64,000 nucleotides of DNA from an uncultured Prevotellaceae bacterium. GTDB lineage: Bacteria; Bacteroidota; Bacteroidia; Bacteroidales; Bacteroidaceae. Below, piece after piece: positions 25,146 through 33,262 of the stretch (positions within the stretch are counted from its first letter, which is position 1; every line of letters begins with the position of its first letter). The position numbers and the translations under genes were made by a program. The stretch spans positions 21,892-85,891 of the forward strand of contig CACXVS010000007.1 of NCBI GenBank assembly GCA_902771155.1, written 5' to 3'. The notes beneath the pieces were generated by a model. It ran no database searches and was not told the origin of the DNA. It was given only the letters and a program-made list of their open reading frames with translations.

Positions 25146-26537
25146 TTACATCTTTTCAGCCATTAATATGGCGCGACGAAGCGCACCCAGTTTGTTGTTC
25201 ACTTCCTGAAGCTCGTAGTCCTCGTTGCTCTTGGCCACGATACCACCACCAGCCTGGAACCAGAGTTCACCGTTACGTGAAACGAATGTGCGGATGGTGA
25301 TGGCCTGGTTCAACGAACCATTGAGTCCTATATATCCGATGCAACCGCCATAGGCACCACGATTGTGGGGCTCGTACTCGGAGATGAGCTGCATGGCGCG
25401 CACCTTCGGAGCACCACTCAGCGTACCTGCAGGGAAGGTGTCGATAAAAGCCTTGATGGGATCGGCCCCTTCGTCGAGTTCGCCACTTACGCGAGATACC
25501 AGATGGATGACGTGGGAGTAATATTGCAGGTCTTTGTAGAAATCGACTTTCACACTATGACAATTCCTCGACAGGTCGTTGCGTGCCAGATCCACCAGCA
25601 TCACGTGTTCAGCATTCTCCTTGGGATCGTTGCGCAGATACTCGGCTCCCTTGCGATCGGCCTCTGCATCACCCGTTCGCCTGGTGGTACCTGCGATGGG
25701 GTCGATATAAGCCTTTCTTCCCTCGATGCGGCAATGCGTCTCGGGTGAGGAACCAAAGATACGGAATCCTCCGAAATCAAAGTAGAAGAGGTAGGGTGAA
25801 GGATTGATCGAGCGTAGGGCGCGATAGAGCTTGAAGTCGTCGCCCTCGTACTTCTGGATAAACCTGCGACTGAGCACAATCTGGAATACATCGCCTCGCA
25901 GACAGTGCTTGATGCCCTTGCGGATATTCGCCTTGTGTTCTTCGTCGGTAAGGGGCGAAGTGGTCTCTCCCACAGGGTGGAAATCGTAGGCCTTCACGTT
26001 GGCCTTGTTCATCTGCTTGTAGATGGTGTCGAGTTCTTGTTCGTCGCCCAGCGTGACGATGGTCAGCGTGTTGTTGAAGTGGTCGAATACAATCACCACC
26101 TTATATAATATATAGAGCATGTCGGGTGCATCGTTGCGCTCCTGGGTCTCATCCTTCACGGCGATATCCTCGAAGTAGCGAACGGCGTTGAACGAGGTAT
26201 AGCCATAGAGTCCGCATACCTCAGCATGTTCGCCCTCCACCTTGATGTGGTCGATGAGGGCATGGATGGCTTTGTCAGAGCGATAGGTCTTGTTCACCTC
26301 GTGCTTCTCGATACTGCCATCGGGGAAGGAAACGGTGGCCTCGCCATGTCCGATTGCGACACTGGCGATGGGGTTGATGCCGATGAACGAGCGCGAGTTG
26401 TTCGAGTCGTGATAGTCAGAACTCTCCATCAGTGCACTCTGGGGGTAGATATCTCTCAGTCGCATATACACACCCACTGGGGTGTAGAGGTCTGCGAGGA
26501 TCGTCTTACTACTTGTCGTATATTTAAAAGTTTCCAT
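25146..26537 (-). CDS. trpE: Anthranilate synthase component I
   Basis: TrpE turns chorismate and ammonia into anthranilate. The 463 residues carry the chorismate-binding domain: VFQIVLSRRF, NPSPYLFYFDFG, FGSSPETHCRIEGRKAYIDPIAGTTRR, EHVMLVDLARND and AGTLSGAPKVRAM, ending RTFVSRNGELWFQAGGGIVAKSN. A LMESSDYHDSNNSRSFIG segment near residue 35 fits the feedback tryptophan site region (LLES in other TrpE). The start overlaps the trpB stop by 14 bases. Confidence 0.97.
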   Translation of the reverse strand: METFKYTTSSKTILADLYTPVGVYMRLRDIYPQSALMESSDYHDSNNSRSFIGINPIASVAIGHGEATVSFPDGSIEKHEVNKTYRSDKAIHALIDHIKVEGEHAEVCGLYGYTSFNAVRYFEDIAVKDETQERNDAPDMLYILYKVVIVFDHFNNTLTIVTLGDEQELDTIYKQMNKANVKAYDFHPVGETTSPLTDEEHKANIRKGIKHCLRGDVFQIVLSRRFIQKYEGDDFKLYRALRSINPSPYLFYFDFGGFRIFGSSPETHCRIEGRKAYIDPIAGTTRRTGDAEADRKGAEYLRNDPKENAEHVMLVDLARNDLSRNCHSVKVDFYKDLQYYSHVIHLVSRVSGELDEGADPIKAFIDTFPAGTLSGAPKVRAMQLISEYEPHNRGAYGGCIGYIGLNGSLNQAITIRTFVSRNGELWFQAGGGIVAKSNEDYELQEVNNKLGALRRAILMAEKM

Positions 26538-27804
26538 ATTCCTTAGCCATTTGTTTGTTCTTCAAATAGGTCTCCACATCCTTGTCGCCACGACCGCTGA
26601 CGGTGAGTACCACCACGTCGTCGGGCTTGAACGAGAGTTTCTTCAGGGCAGCGATAGCGTGGGCACTCTCGATGGCAGGGATGATGCCCTCCATGCGGGT
26701 GAGTTCGTAACCACCATAGATGGCCTCGTCGTCGTTGATGCTGAGCACCTTCGTACGACCTTTCTTGGCCATATTACAATGCATGGGACCAACGCCTGGG
26801 TAGTCGAGACCAGCCGAGATGGTGAAGGCCTCCTGTATCTGACCGTCTTCGTCCTGCATCACGAGCATCTTCGCTCCGTGAAGAATGCCCGTCGAACCCT
26901 TGTGGATGGTGGCTGCGGTATAATCAGTTTCCCAACCATGACCTCCTGCTTCGGCCAATACAATCTTCACACGTTCGTCATCCACATAGTGGTAGATGGT
27001 GCCGGCAGCGTTAGAACCTCCACCGATGCAGGCGATAAGATAGTCGGGGTAGTCGCGTCCGATCTTCTCTTTGAGTTGCCATTTGATCTCTTCCGAGATG
27101 ATGCTCTGCATACGTGCCACAAGGTCGGGATAGGGGTGTGGTCCCATGGTAGAGCCCACGATGTAGAAGGTGTCGGCAGGATGGCAGCACCAGTCGCGGA
27201 TAGCCTCACTGCAGGCATCGCTCAGTGTCATGTTCCCCGTACGAACGGGATGCACTTCAGCACCCAACATCTTCATACGCTCTACGTTAGTGTGCTGGCG
27301 CTCTACATCGGTAGCACCCATAAACACCTCGCACTTCATGTTCATCAGTGCACACACCGTAGCAGTAGCAACACCATGCTGTCCGGCTCCCGTCTCAGCG
27401 ATAATGCGCGTCTTGCCCATCTTCTTGGCGAGCAGGATCTGTCCAACGGTGTTGTTGATCTTATGGGCACCCGTATGGTTCAGGTCTTCGCGCTTCAGGT
27501 AGAGTTGGCACCCGTATTGTTCGCTCATGCGTTTGGCATAATAAAGGGGTGACGGACGACCTACATAATCCTTCAGCAGGGCGTGATACTCTGCCTTGAA
27601 CTCCTCGCTCTCGATAATCGGCAGATAGGCATCCTGCAGGTCGTGTACGCACTTGTAGAGGATCTCGGGCACATAGGCGCCTCCGAACTCTCCGTAAAAA
27701 CCTCTTTCGTCAACGAAATAACTCTCCTTGCTCTCCGTGCGAAGATTCCCACGTTCGTCATAATGACCAAGTTCATTCTGGTTTCTTTTAATCGAATCAT
27801 TCAT
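26524..27804 (-). CDS. trpB: Tryptophan synthase beta chain
   Basis: The PLP enzyme that joins indole and serine. The Schiff-base Lys lies in LNHTGAHKINN, and the phosphate loop is CIGGGSNAAG. AETGAGQHGVATA, RMKMLGAEVHPVRTG and the late VVVLTVSGRGDKDVETY are typical of canonical TrpB1. The ATG at 27804 is preferred; a TTG eight codons upstream would lengthen it. Placing trpB first in the operon (B-E-G-D-C-F-A) is a Bacteroidetes arrangement. Expression appears governed by the leader and attenuator just upstream. Confidence 0.96.
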   Translation of the reverse strand: MNDSIKRNQNELGHYDERGNLRTESKESYFVDERGFYGEFGGAYVPEILYKCVHDLQDAYLPIIESEEFKAEYHALLKDYVGRPSPLYYAKRMSEQYGCQLYLKREDLNHTGAHKINNTVGQILLAKKMGKTRIIAETGAGQHGVATATVCALMNMKCEVFMGATDVERQHTNVERMKMLGAEVHPVRTGNMTLSDACSEAIRDWCCHPADTFYIVGSTMGPHPYPDLVARMQSIISEEIKWQLKEKIGRDYPDYLIACIGGGSNAAGTIYHYVDDERVKIVLAEAGGHGWETDYTAATIHKGSTGILHGAKMLVMQDEDGQIQEAFTISAGLDYPGVGPMHCNMAKKGRTKVLSINDDEAIYGGYELTRMEGIIPAIESAHAIAALKKLSFKPDDVVVLTVSGRGDKDVETYLKNKQMAKEYGNF

Positions 27805-27837
27805 ATCTTTTATTCTTTCAATGTTCAATCTTTAACT

Positions 27838-27867
27838 AAAAAAGACCCGTCGCAGTCGCGACGAGCC
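27838..27867 (-). terminator. trp attenuator (terminator hairpin in the leader)
   Basis: On the minus strand GGCTCGTCGC (27867-27858) pairs with GCGACGGGTC (27853-27844) over a GACT loop, followed by six T, 34 bases before the trpB start. Its left arm and loop (27861-27854, TCGCGACT) are also perfectly complementary to an upstream leader segment (27910-27903, AGTCGCGA), so the two structures exclude each other. Confidence 0.85.
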
Positions 27868-27902
27868 TTTTTATATCTGATGACAACATACGGCCATAAG
27901 CC

Positions 27903-27910
27903 TCGCGACT
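27903..27910 (-). promoter_or_regulatory. Antiterminator segment of the trp leader
   Basis: AGTCGCGA (minus strand) can pair with TCGCGACT at 27861-27854 and so disrupt the terminator. It lies 3 bases after the leader-peptide stop. A segment around the last leader codons (CTCTCGA) can pair with the same region with one mismatch, giving the 1:2 alternative of classical attenuation. Confidence 0.7.
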
Positions 27911-27913
27911 ATT

Positions 27914-27958
27914 TTAATCTCGAGAGCGCCACCACCAAATGTTGTTCATATACTTCAT
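27914..27958 (-). CDS. trpL: trp operon leader peptide
   Basis: A 14-codon ORF reads MKYMNNIWWWRSRD and stops just before the antiterminator segment. Three consecutive Trp codons in so short a peptide, directly upstream of trpB and a terminator hairpin, are the signature of ribosome-mediated attenuation. When Trp-tRNA is scarce, the ribosome should stall at the Trp codons, free the antiterminator and allow transcription of trpBEGDCFA. The start is the ATG 26 bases after the promoter element; an internal ATG at 27949 is also possible. It is too short for routine gene finders. Confidence 0.85.
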   Translation of the reverse strand: MKYMNNIWWWRSRD

Positions 27959-27983
27959 GTTCTGTTTTTGTTTGTTTCGGCTG

Positions 27984-28015
27984 CAAAGATATGCATATTT
28001 CTTTTTCTGTGCAAA
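27984..28015 (-). promoter_or_regulatory. Promoter of the trp operon
   Basis: On the minus strand TTTG (28015-28012), 20 bases, TATCTTTG (27991-27984). The leader peptide starts 26 bases downstream. Confidence 0.8.
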
Positions 28016-28054
28016 CTTTTTGGCGATTTTTTTAATAAAACGAAAGAAAAAGTG

Positions 28055-29314
28055 CTATTTTTGTGTCAAATAGGCTCTCACGTCGCTCCAGTGATAGTAG
28101 GGCGTAGTGACTGGTGTCAGCGCAGGAATGGTGGTCTCGTTCTCGTTGAGCAGGAATTTTACAAGTATGTCGTCAGAGTCTTGCTTGCGGTAGTAGATGA
28201 TCTGGATATTTGCTGCCATCGGGATGATCTTGTCGATGGAGATATGCTTGTAGAGGTTCTGAATATCGGATGTTGCTCCCATAGCTTCTTTCAGACCTAA
28301 CAGATAGGTCAGGGGCAATACCGAACTGTCGTGACTGAAGCGAAGTGTTGCTGTGGGCTTGCCTTCCCTGATCACTCTGTCGGCTGTACTCACAATGCTG
28401 TCGAGCACCTCCTTCTGTTGTAGGTAATAGGGTGTCGAGCCTGGCACCAGTCCTGTGTTCAATAGCCACCCGGCATTATATCCCTGCCACATATCGAACA
28501 GTTCATCATTGGTGAAGACATCTATGAGTGAGATGTTCAGTTCGGGTACGTTCTGTAGGTCTTCGGCCACATTGTAGAGGGCTTCCATCAGCTCGCGTCC
28601 GTCAACAAATGTTTTTGCCTTCTCTGCATCCTTGAAGAGCGCTATCATCAGTCGTGTGGGGTTGTGAGCACTTTCGAAGAGGTCGGACCCCTCCTTATGG
28701 AGCGCTTTGGCCTGGGGTGTTACTTCAGGTTTGATGCTGAGGTCCTCGACCACGTAACGGAAGTCGCGCTCACTGGCGTTCATCGTGATCTCCAGAGCAG
28801 GATTCAACGACTGGAGCTCTTGACAGAAGTTGAACATCGAGAGCATGACGCGCCTTGAGGTCGATGATTTGGCATCAATCTTGAGCGGTTGCGAAAGGAG
28901 CGTTCTGAATCGCTCGTACATACGATGGGCAATCTCGTGATGCTGGCGTGCACCCAGTTTCGACAGGTCTCCGTCTCTGTGCCAGGCATCGGCATAGCCT
29001 AAGCGCAACTTAGCCAGTACGTCATTACCCAGTGGCGTGAGCAAACCGAACTGCCTGGCGCTGTCGAGTTTGTTGATGGCTGTAGTGTAGTATTGGTTGC
29101 TTGACATATAGCGCGACCCATGCCGCCCGTAGTGGCTGATGTAGAATGGCTCGTAACCTTCGGGCGCCTTGGTCAGTTTCTGTTGCCTGGGGCCTGGGTA
29201 GGCAAAGTAATTAGAGCCTGTGCGGTAGATGTCGCTAAGGATTTCCTTCTTCGTGGTCTGGGCTGTAGCGGTGGTCGCAGCCAGCAATGCTATATATATA
29301 ATAAGGTGTCTCAT
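28055..29314 (-). CDS. Histidine-acid-phosphatase family protein (phytase/MINPP-like), exported
   Basis: The 419 residues begin with a signal peptide (ending ATTATAQ). The catalytic YGRHGSRY (RHG, the phospho-accepting His), a second active-site Arg in SSTSRRVMLS, and the proton-donor pair HD in FSHDSSVLPL are all present, so it should be an active phosphomonoesterase. Family members hydrolyse inositol phosphates or other phosphate esters in the periplasm; the substrate is not known here. Its ATG overlaps the stop of the upstream paralogue by 4 bases. Confidence 0.9.
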   Translation of the reverse strand: MRHLIIYIALLAATTATAQTTKKEILSDIYRTGSNYFAYPGPRQQKLTKAPEGYEPFYISHYGRHGSRYMSSNQYYTTAINKLDSARQFGLLTPLGNDVLAKLRLGYADAWHRDGDLSKLGARQHHEIAHRMYERFRTLLSQPLKIDAKSSTSRRVMLSMFNFCQELQSLNPALEITMNASERDFRYVVEDLSIKPEVTPQAKALHKEGSDLFESAHNPTRLMIALFKDAEKAKTFVDGRELMEALYNVAEDLQNVPELNISLIDVFTNDELFDMWQGYNAGWLLNTGLVPGSTPYYLQQKEVLDSIVSTADRVIREGKPTATLRFSHDSSVLPLTYLLGLKEAMGATSDIQNLYKHISIDKIIPMAANIQIIYYRKQDSDDILVKFLLNENETTIPALTPVTTPYYHWSDVRAYLTQK

Positions 29315-30603
29315 TTCTTGTAGGTGATATTGGCTTCTTTCAACATGTTGCGGTAGTAGGCACTTACGTCCTTCCAGTGGTAGAATGGGTAGCAGTCTGT
29401 AGCGATGGGAATGGAGGTCTCGTTCTCGTTCATCAGGAACTTCACGAGGATATCGTCTGAATCTTGCTTGCGGAAGAAGATGAGTTGGATATTACCGGCC
29501 ATAGGGATCAGACGGAACAAAGCGAAATGATTGTGCAGGTCGTCCATATCGTCGGTGCCTCCTATGGTCTCTTTTACACCAAGTATAAAGGCGAAGGGCA
29601 GTACCACACTGTCGTGACCGAAGCGCAGACGTACGCCGCTCTTGCCAGAGGCCAGCATCTGGTCGGCCTCGTCGAGGACATTCTTCAGCAGCGGATAGAT
29701 GGCGTAATAGCTGTGCTGTGCACCAGGCATCAGTCCTTCCCACAGGCACCAGCTGGCATTATAGGCCCTAAAGCCATCGATGTACTCGTCGTCGGTAAAC
29801 AGATCCTTGAAACTAAGTCCCAGTTCAGGCAGACAATCCATATCGGCAGCGATGTTCCAAAGTCCGTCAGTAAACTGATAGTGGTCGATGAACTGTCCGG
29901 CTTGCTCTGTGTCGGTGAATAGCATCTCGAACTGGTGGCGCCCGTTGAGCATCTGGTGACGGAAAGAGTCGAGTTTCTCATAGAGCGCAGCATCGGTCTC
30001 CGACTCTGGAAGATAGATGCTGTCGTTGGGTATGATGTAGTACATATCGTGCTCACTGGCATCCATGGTGATGTCGAGCTTAGGGTTCATCGTTAACAGC
30101 TCCTGACAGAAATTAGCCATCGAGAGCATGCAGCGCCTCACGGTTGAAGAGTTGGCCTTGACACTGATAGGCTGACTCATCAGAGAGGGATAGTTTGTGT
30201 AGAGCCGATGGGCGATGGCACGATGTTGGCGACCGCCTAATGGTGTCAGGTCTCCTGCACGCTGTCTGGCATCCTCAGCAGCGATGTTCAGTCGTCTCAG
30301 CACGTCTTCGCCATAGGGCGTCAGCAATCCAAGACTCCTGGCTGTGTCCATCTTGGCAATTGTGTACTCGTAGTGCTCGTCGCCCGTCATATATCGGGCA
30401 CCATGACGCCCGTAGTGAGTCACATAGAAGGGCTCGTAGCCATCAGGTGCAGGGGTGACATGACCTGAGGGGTTGGGGTAATTACAGTAATTACCGCTAG
30501 CCAGGTCCAAATGAGCAAGCAGCTCGGTTCTCGATGTTTGCGCCATAGTGGCCAGACTGAGTCCTGCCATCAGGCATAGGGTCATTAATTTATGGTTTAT
30601 CAT
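29311..30603 (-). CDS. Histidine-acid-phosphatase family protein (phytase/MINPP-like), exported
   Basis: A 430-residue paralogue of the next gene. It has a signal peptide, YGRHGARYMT, SSTVRRCMLS and FGHDSVVLPF, so the catalytic set is complete. The first ATG (30603) is only 5 bases past a TATCTTTG element, so the mRNA would be nearly leaderless; the ATG at 30585 (MTLCLMAGLSLATMAQ) also gives a good signal peptide and may be the real start. It is the first gene of a two-gene phosphatase operon on the minus strand. Confidence 0.88.
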   Translation of the reverse strand: MINHKLMTLCLMAGLSLATMAQTSRTELLAHLDLASGNYCNYPNPSGHVTPAPDGYEPFYVTHYGRHGARYMTGDEHYEYTIAKMDTARSLGLLTPYGEDVLRRLNIAAEDARQRAGDLTPLGGRQHRAIAHRLYTNYPSLMSQPISVKANSSTVRRCMLSMANFCQELLTMNPKLDITMDASEHDMYYIIPNDSIYLPESETDAALYEKLDSFRHQMLNGRHQFEMLFTDTEQAGQFIDHYQFTDGLWNIAADMDCLPELGLSFKDLFTDDEYIDGFRAYNASWCLWEGLMPGAQHSYYAIYPLLKNVLDEADQMLASGKSGVRLRFGHDSVVLPFAFILGVKETIGGTDDMDDLHNHFALFRLIPMAGNIQLIFFRKQDSDDILVKFLMNENETSIPIATDCYPFYHWKDVSAYYRNMLKEANITYKK

Positions 30604-30608
30604 AACTG

Positions 30609-30616
30609 CAAAGATA
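30609..30616 (-). promoter_or_regulatory. Promoter -7 element of the minus-strand phosphatase pair
   Basis: TATCTTTG on the minus strand, with no good TTTG at the right distance. It lies only 5 bases from the first ATG. Confidence 0.5.
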
Positions 30617-30752
30617 CGAAGATTTCTGTATAGTTATCCGCTAATTATTAAAAATAATCTTAAATCACGACCGATTTCTTTGTATTTACACCCTTGATTG
30701 AAGGTTTTTTACTAATTTTGGACTTTCAAATAACTATAAGCCAAAGGAAAAT

Positions 30753-33227
30753 ATGAAAAAACTATTAGTATTGGTCATGCTGATGGCCGCTATGCAGACC
30801 CATGCCTCCGAACAGTTGCTGAGTGACGGATGGCGTGTTCAGAGTTCACAATCCAAGAAGTCTTACGATGCTGTAGTGCCTTCCACCATTATGGGCACCC
30901 TTACCCGAAACGGTCTCTATAAGGGCATCCTTGAGGGTGTGGCCTATAAACAATATGATAGTGAGCCCTTCGACTGCTCTTGGTGGTATCGTCGCGACTT
31001 TGCCCTGAAGAATCTCAGCAGCGATGAACATGTGTTGCTCGTGTTCGATGGCATCTGTTATCGTGCCAATGTCTTTGTGAATGGTGTGCAGGTGGCCTCT
31101 AAAGATACGCTCTGCGGTCCGTTCCGTCGTCATATCCTTGACATCACCGGTGTGGCTAAGGCAAAGAATAAACTTGAGGTAGAAATCTTTAAAGCTCAGC
31201 CTGGCGAACCCAACATCGGTTTTGTGGACTGGAATCCGCGTCCGCTCGACGAGTCGATGGGATTGTTCCGTGAGGTGCGCCTTGTGCGTACGGGTGATGT
31301 GGCCATTGGCGAGGGTAGTGTTGAATCAAAGCTCGACCTCAAGACGCTTAGCGAAGCTTGGCTCACGGTGAGGGCGACACTCCGCAATCTCTCCGACAAA
31401 CCTGTCAAGGGTGAGGTCAGAGGTCGTTTCGACGGTCGTACGTTCTCTGTTCCTGTCGCTTTAGCACCTCATGAAGTTCTTCAGTTCTGCGTCAGCGATC
31501 TCGAAGCCCTCCACGTCTTGAATCCCCGTCTGTGGTGGTGCCATAACATGGGCAAGCCCGAACTCTATGACATGACACTCGAGTTTGTCATTAATGATAA
31601 GGTGAGCGACAACGAACAATTCACGTTTGGTATCCGTGAGATCAAGGATTACTACACCTCTGAGGGCTTTCGTGCTTTTGAGCTCAATGGTCGTCCAGTA
31701 CTTATCCGAGGAGCCGGATGGACAGATGATATCTTTCTTCGAGACACACCAGAGACCAACGAACTCCAGGTGCGCTATGTGCGCGATATGAACCTCAACT
31801 GTATCCGCTTCGAGAATGTTTGGGGCACATCGCAGAATATCTACGATCTCTGCGACCGCTATGGCCTGATGGTGCTTACGGGTTGGAGTTGTCAGTGGGA
31901 GTGGGCTGAGTATCTGGGCAAACCTATCGATAAGAAGTATGGTGGCATCGTCAGTGCCGAGGATAGGACTCTCATTAGTCGTTCGTTTGGCGATCAAGTG
32001 CGCTGGTTGCGCCGCCATCCCAGTATCATCGCCTGGTTTGTGGGTAGCGACCTTTTGCCCCATCCCGATCTCGAGCGACAGTATATCGATATCTTGAAGC
32101 AGAACGATGATCGTCCCCATCTCATCTCGGCAGCCAACACCAAGAGTGAGGTGTCAGGACTCTCGGGAATGAAGATGGCAGGTCCTTACGACTATGTGGC
32201 GCCTAACTACTGGTATTTGGAACAAGCACCAGGTGGCGCCTTCGGTTTCAACACAGAGACGGGCATCGGTGCTCAGTTGCCTGTGCGTGAGTCGCTTGAG
32301 AAAATGATTGGCAAGAATCTTTGGCCACTCAGCGATGTGTGGAATTATCACTGCACGGCCTCTGCTTCGGCCATGAACACGCTCAGTCGTCTGCAGATGG
32401 TGATTAAAGGCCGTTACGGTGAGCCTACTGGAATCGATGATTTCCTCCGCAAGGCCAACCTTGTGAATTACGATGGCACTCGTGCCATGTTCGAGTCGTT
32501 CCGAGTCAATGTGCCCCGAGCAACAGGTATCGTGCAGTGGATGCTCAACTCAGCGCGCCCGGGTCTTTACTGGCAACTCTATGACTATTATCTCGTGCCC
32601 AATGCCTCATACTATTCTGTGAAGAAAGGTAATGCTCCGTTGCAACTGATCTATGATTACGCCAAGCGCACCGTCTTTGCCGTCAATGAGTGTCGAGACA
32701 TGCGTCAGTTGCAGGCTACGATGCATCTCTATGCCCTCGATGGCCGGCTCTTGGCCCAGCGCTCTCTGCCCGTGAATGTGGCTCCCTATTCCTCAGTGAA
32801 GACCTTTGACGTGCCTACAGCCGATGGCGTTACGTTCCTCTTCCTCACTTTGAGCGACTGCGAGGGCCGTGTGGTTTCTCGCAACGAATATGCCCTCTCT
32901 TCGGTGGCTGACGAATACGACTGGAGCACCTCCGACTGGTATAAGACCGAGTTTACACGCTTTGCCGACTACACCTCATTGGCGCAGATGCCGAAGGCTG
33001 ATGTGCAGATCAAGTCGAAGACTTACAAGGACGGTCATCTGACGCTGACACTGGCCAACGCCTCAGATGTTGTGGGATACTTCGTTCGTCTCTCGGCCAA
33101 GGATGCTGCAGGTCAACTCATCGTCCCAGCCTTCTGGAGTGACAACTACATCAGCATCCAGCCTCATGGTGAATTGCAGATTACCTGCGATCTCTCAGAG
33201 GAACCTCAAACTATCACCCTCGAATAA
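30753..33227 (+). CDS. Exported glycoside hydrolase family 2 enzyme (exo-beta-glucosaminidase / endo-beta-mannosidase branch)
   Basis: The 824 residues have a signal peptide (1-18, THAS) and the GH2 order: sugar-binding domain (CSWWYRRDF, LLVFDGICYRANVFVNG), immunoglobulin-like domain, TIM barrel, then C-terminal beta domains. In the barrel LNCIRFENVWGTSQNIYDLCDRYG holds the probable acid/base Glu, and FGFNTETGIGAQLPVRESL the probable nucleophile Glu. The latter motif is typical of the branch that includes mannosylglycoprotein endo-beta-mannosidase and exo-beta-D-glucosaminidase. The exact substrate cannot be told. It lies between the phosphatase genes and a convergent GH2 gene. Confidence 0.88.
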   Translation: MKKLLVLVMLMAAMQTHASEQLLSDGWRVQSSQSKKSYDAVVPSTIMGTLTRNGLYKGILEGVAYKQYDSEPFDCSWWYRRDFALKNLSSDEHVLLVFDGICYRANVFVNGVQVASKDTLCGPFRRHILDITGVAKAKNKLEVEIFKAQPGEPNIGFVDWNPRPLDESMGLFREVRLVRTGDVAIGEGSVESKLDLKTLSEAWLTVRATLRNLSDKPVKGEVRGRFDGRTFSVPVALAPHEVLQFCVSDLEALHVLNPRLWWCHNMGKPELYDMTLEFVINDKVSDNEQFTFGIREIKDYYTSEGFRAFELNGRPVLIRGAGWTDDIFLRDTPETNELQVRYVRDMNLNCIRFENVWGTSQNIYDLCDRYGLMVLTGWSCQWEWAEYLGKPIDKKYGGIVSAEDRTLISRSFGDQVRWLRRHPSIIAWFVGSDLLPHPDLERQYIDILKQNDDRPHLISAANTKSEVSGLSGMKMAGPYDYVAPNYWYLEQAPGGAFGFNTETGIGAQLPVRESLEKMIGKNLWPLSDVWNYHCTASASAMNTLSRLQMVIKGRYGEPTGIDDFLRKANLVNYDGTRAMFESFRVNVPRATGIVQWMLNSARPGLYWQLYDYYLVPNASYYSVKKGNAPLQLIYDYAKRTVFAVNECRDMRQLQATMHLYALDGRLLAQRSLPVNVAPYSSVKTFDVPTADGVTFLFLTLSDCEGRVVSRNEYALSSVADEYDWSTSDWYKTEFTRFADYTSLAQMPKADVQIKSKTYKDGHLTLTLANASDVVGYFVRLSAKDAAGQLIVPAFWSDNYISIQPHGELQITCDLSEEPQTITLE

Positions 33228-33232
33228 TGAAT

Positions 33233-33259
33233 AATCCCCCGCAGGCATTGCGGGGGATT
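33233..33259. terminator. Bidirectional terminator between two convergent GH2 genes
   Basis: The perfect arms AATCCCCCGCA (33233-33243) and TGCGGGGGATT (33249-33259) have a 5-base loop. T-rich sequence follows on the plus side and the minus-strand gene ends at 33263. Confidence 0.85.
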
Positions 33260-33262
33260 TGT

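Noticed and set aside
26551..27552. Long plus-strand frame opposite trpB
   Set aside because: It is the antisense shadow of a well-supported gene and has no promoter or sensible protein features.
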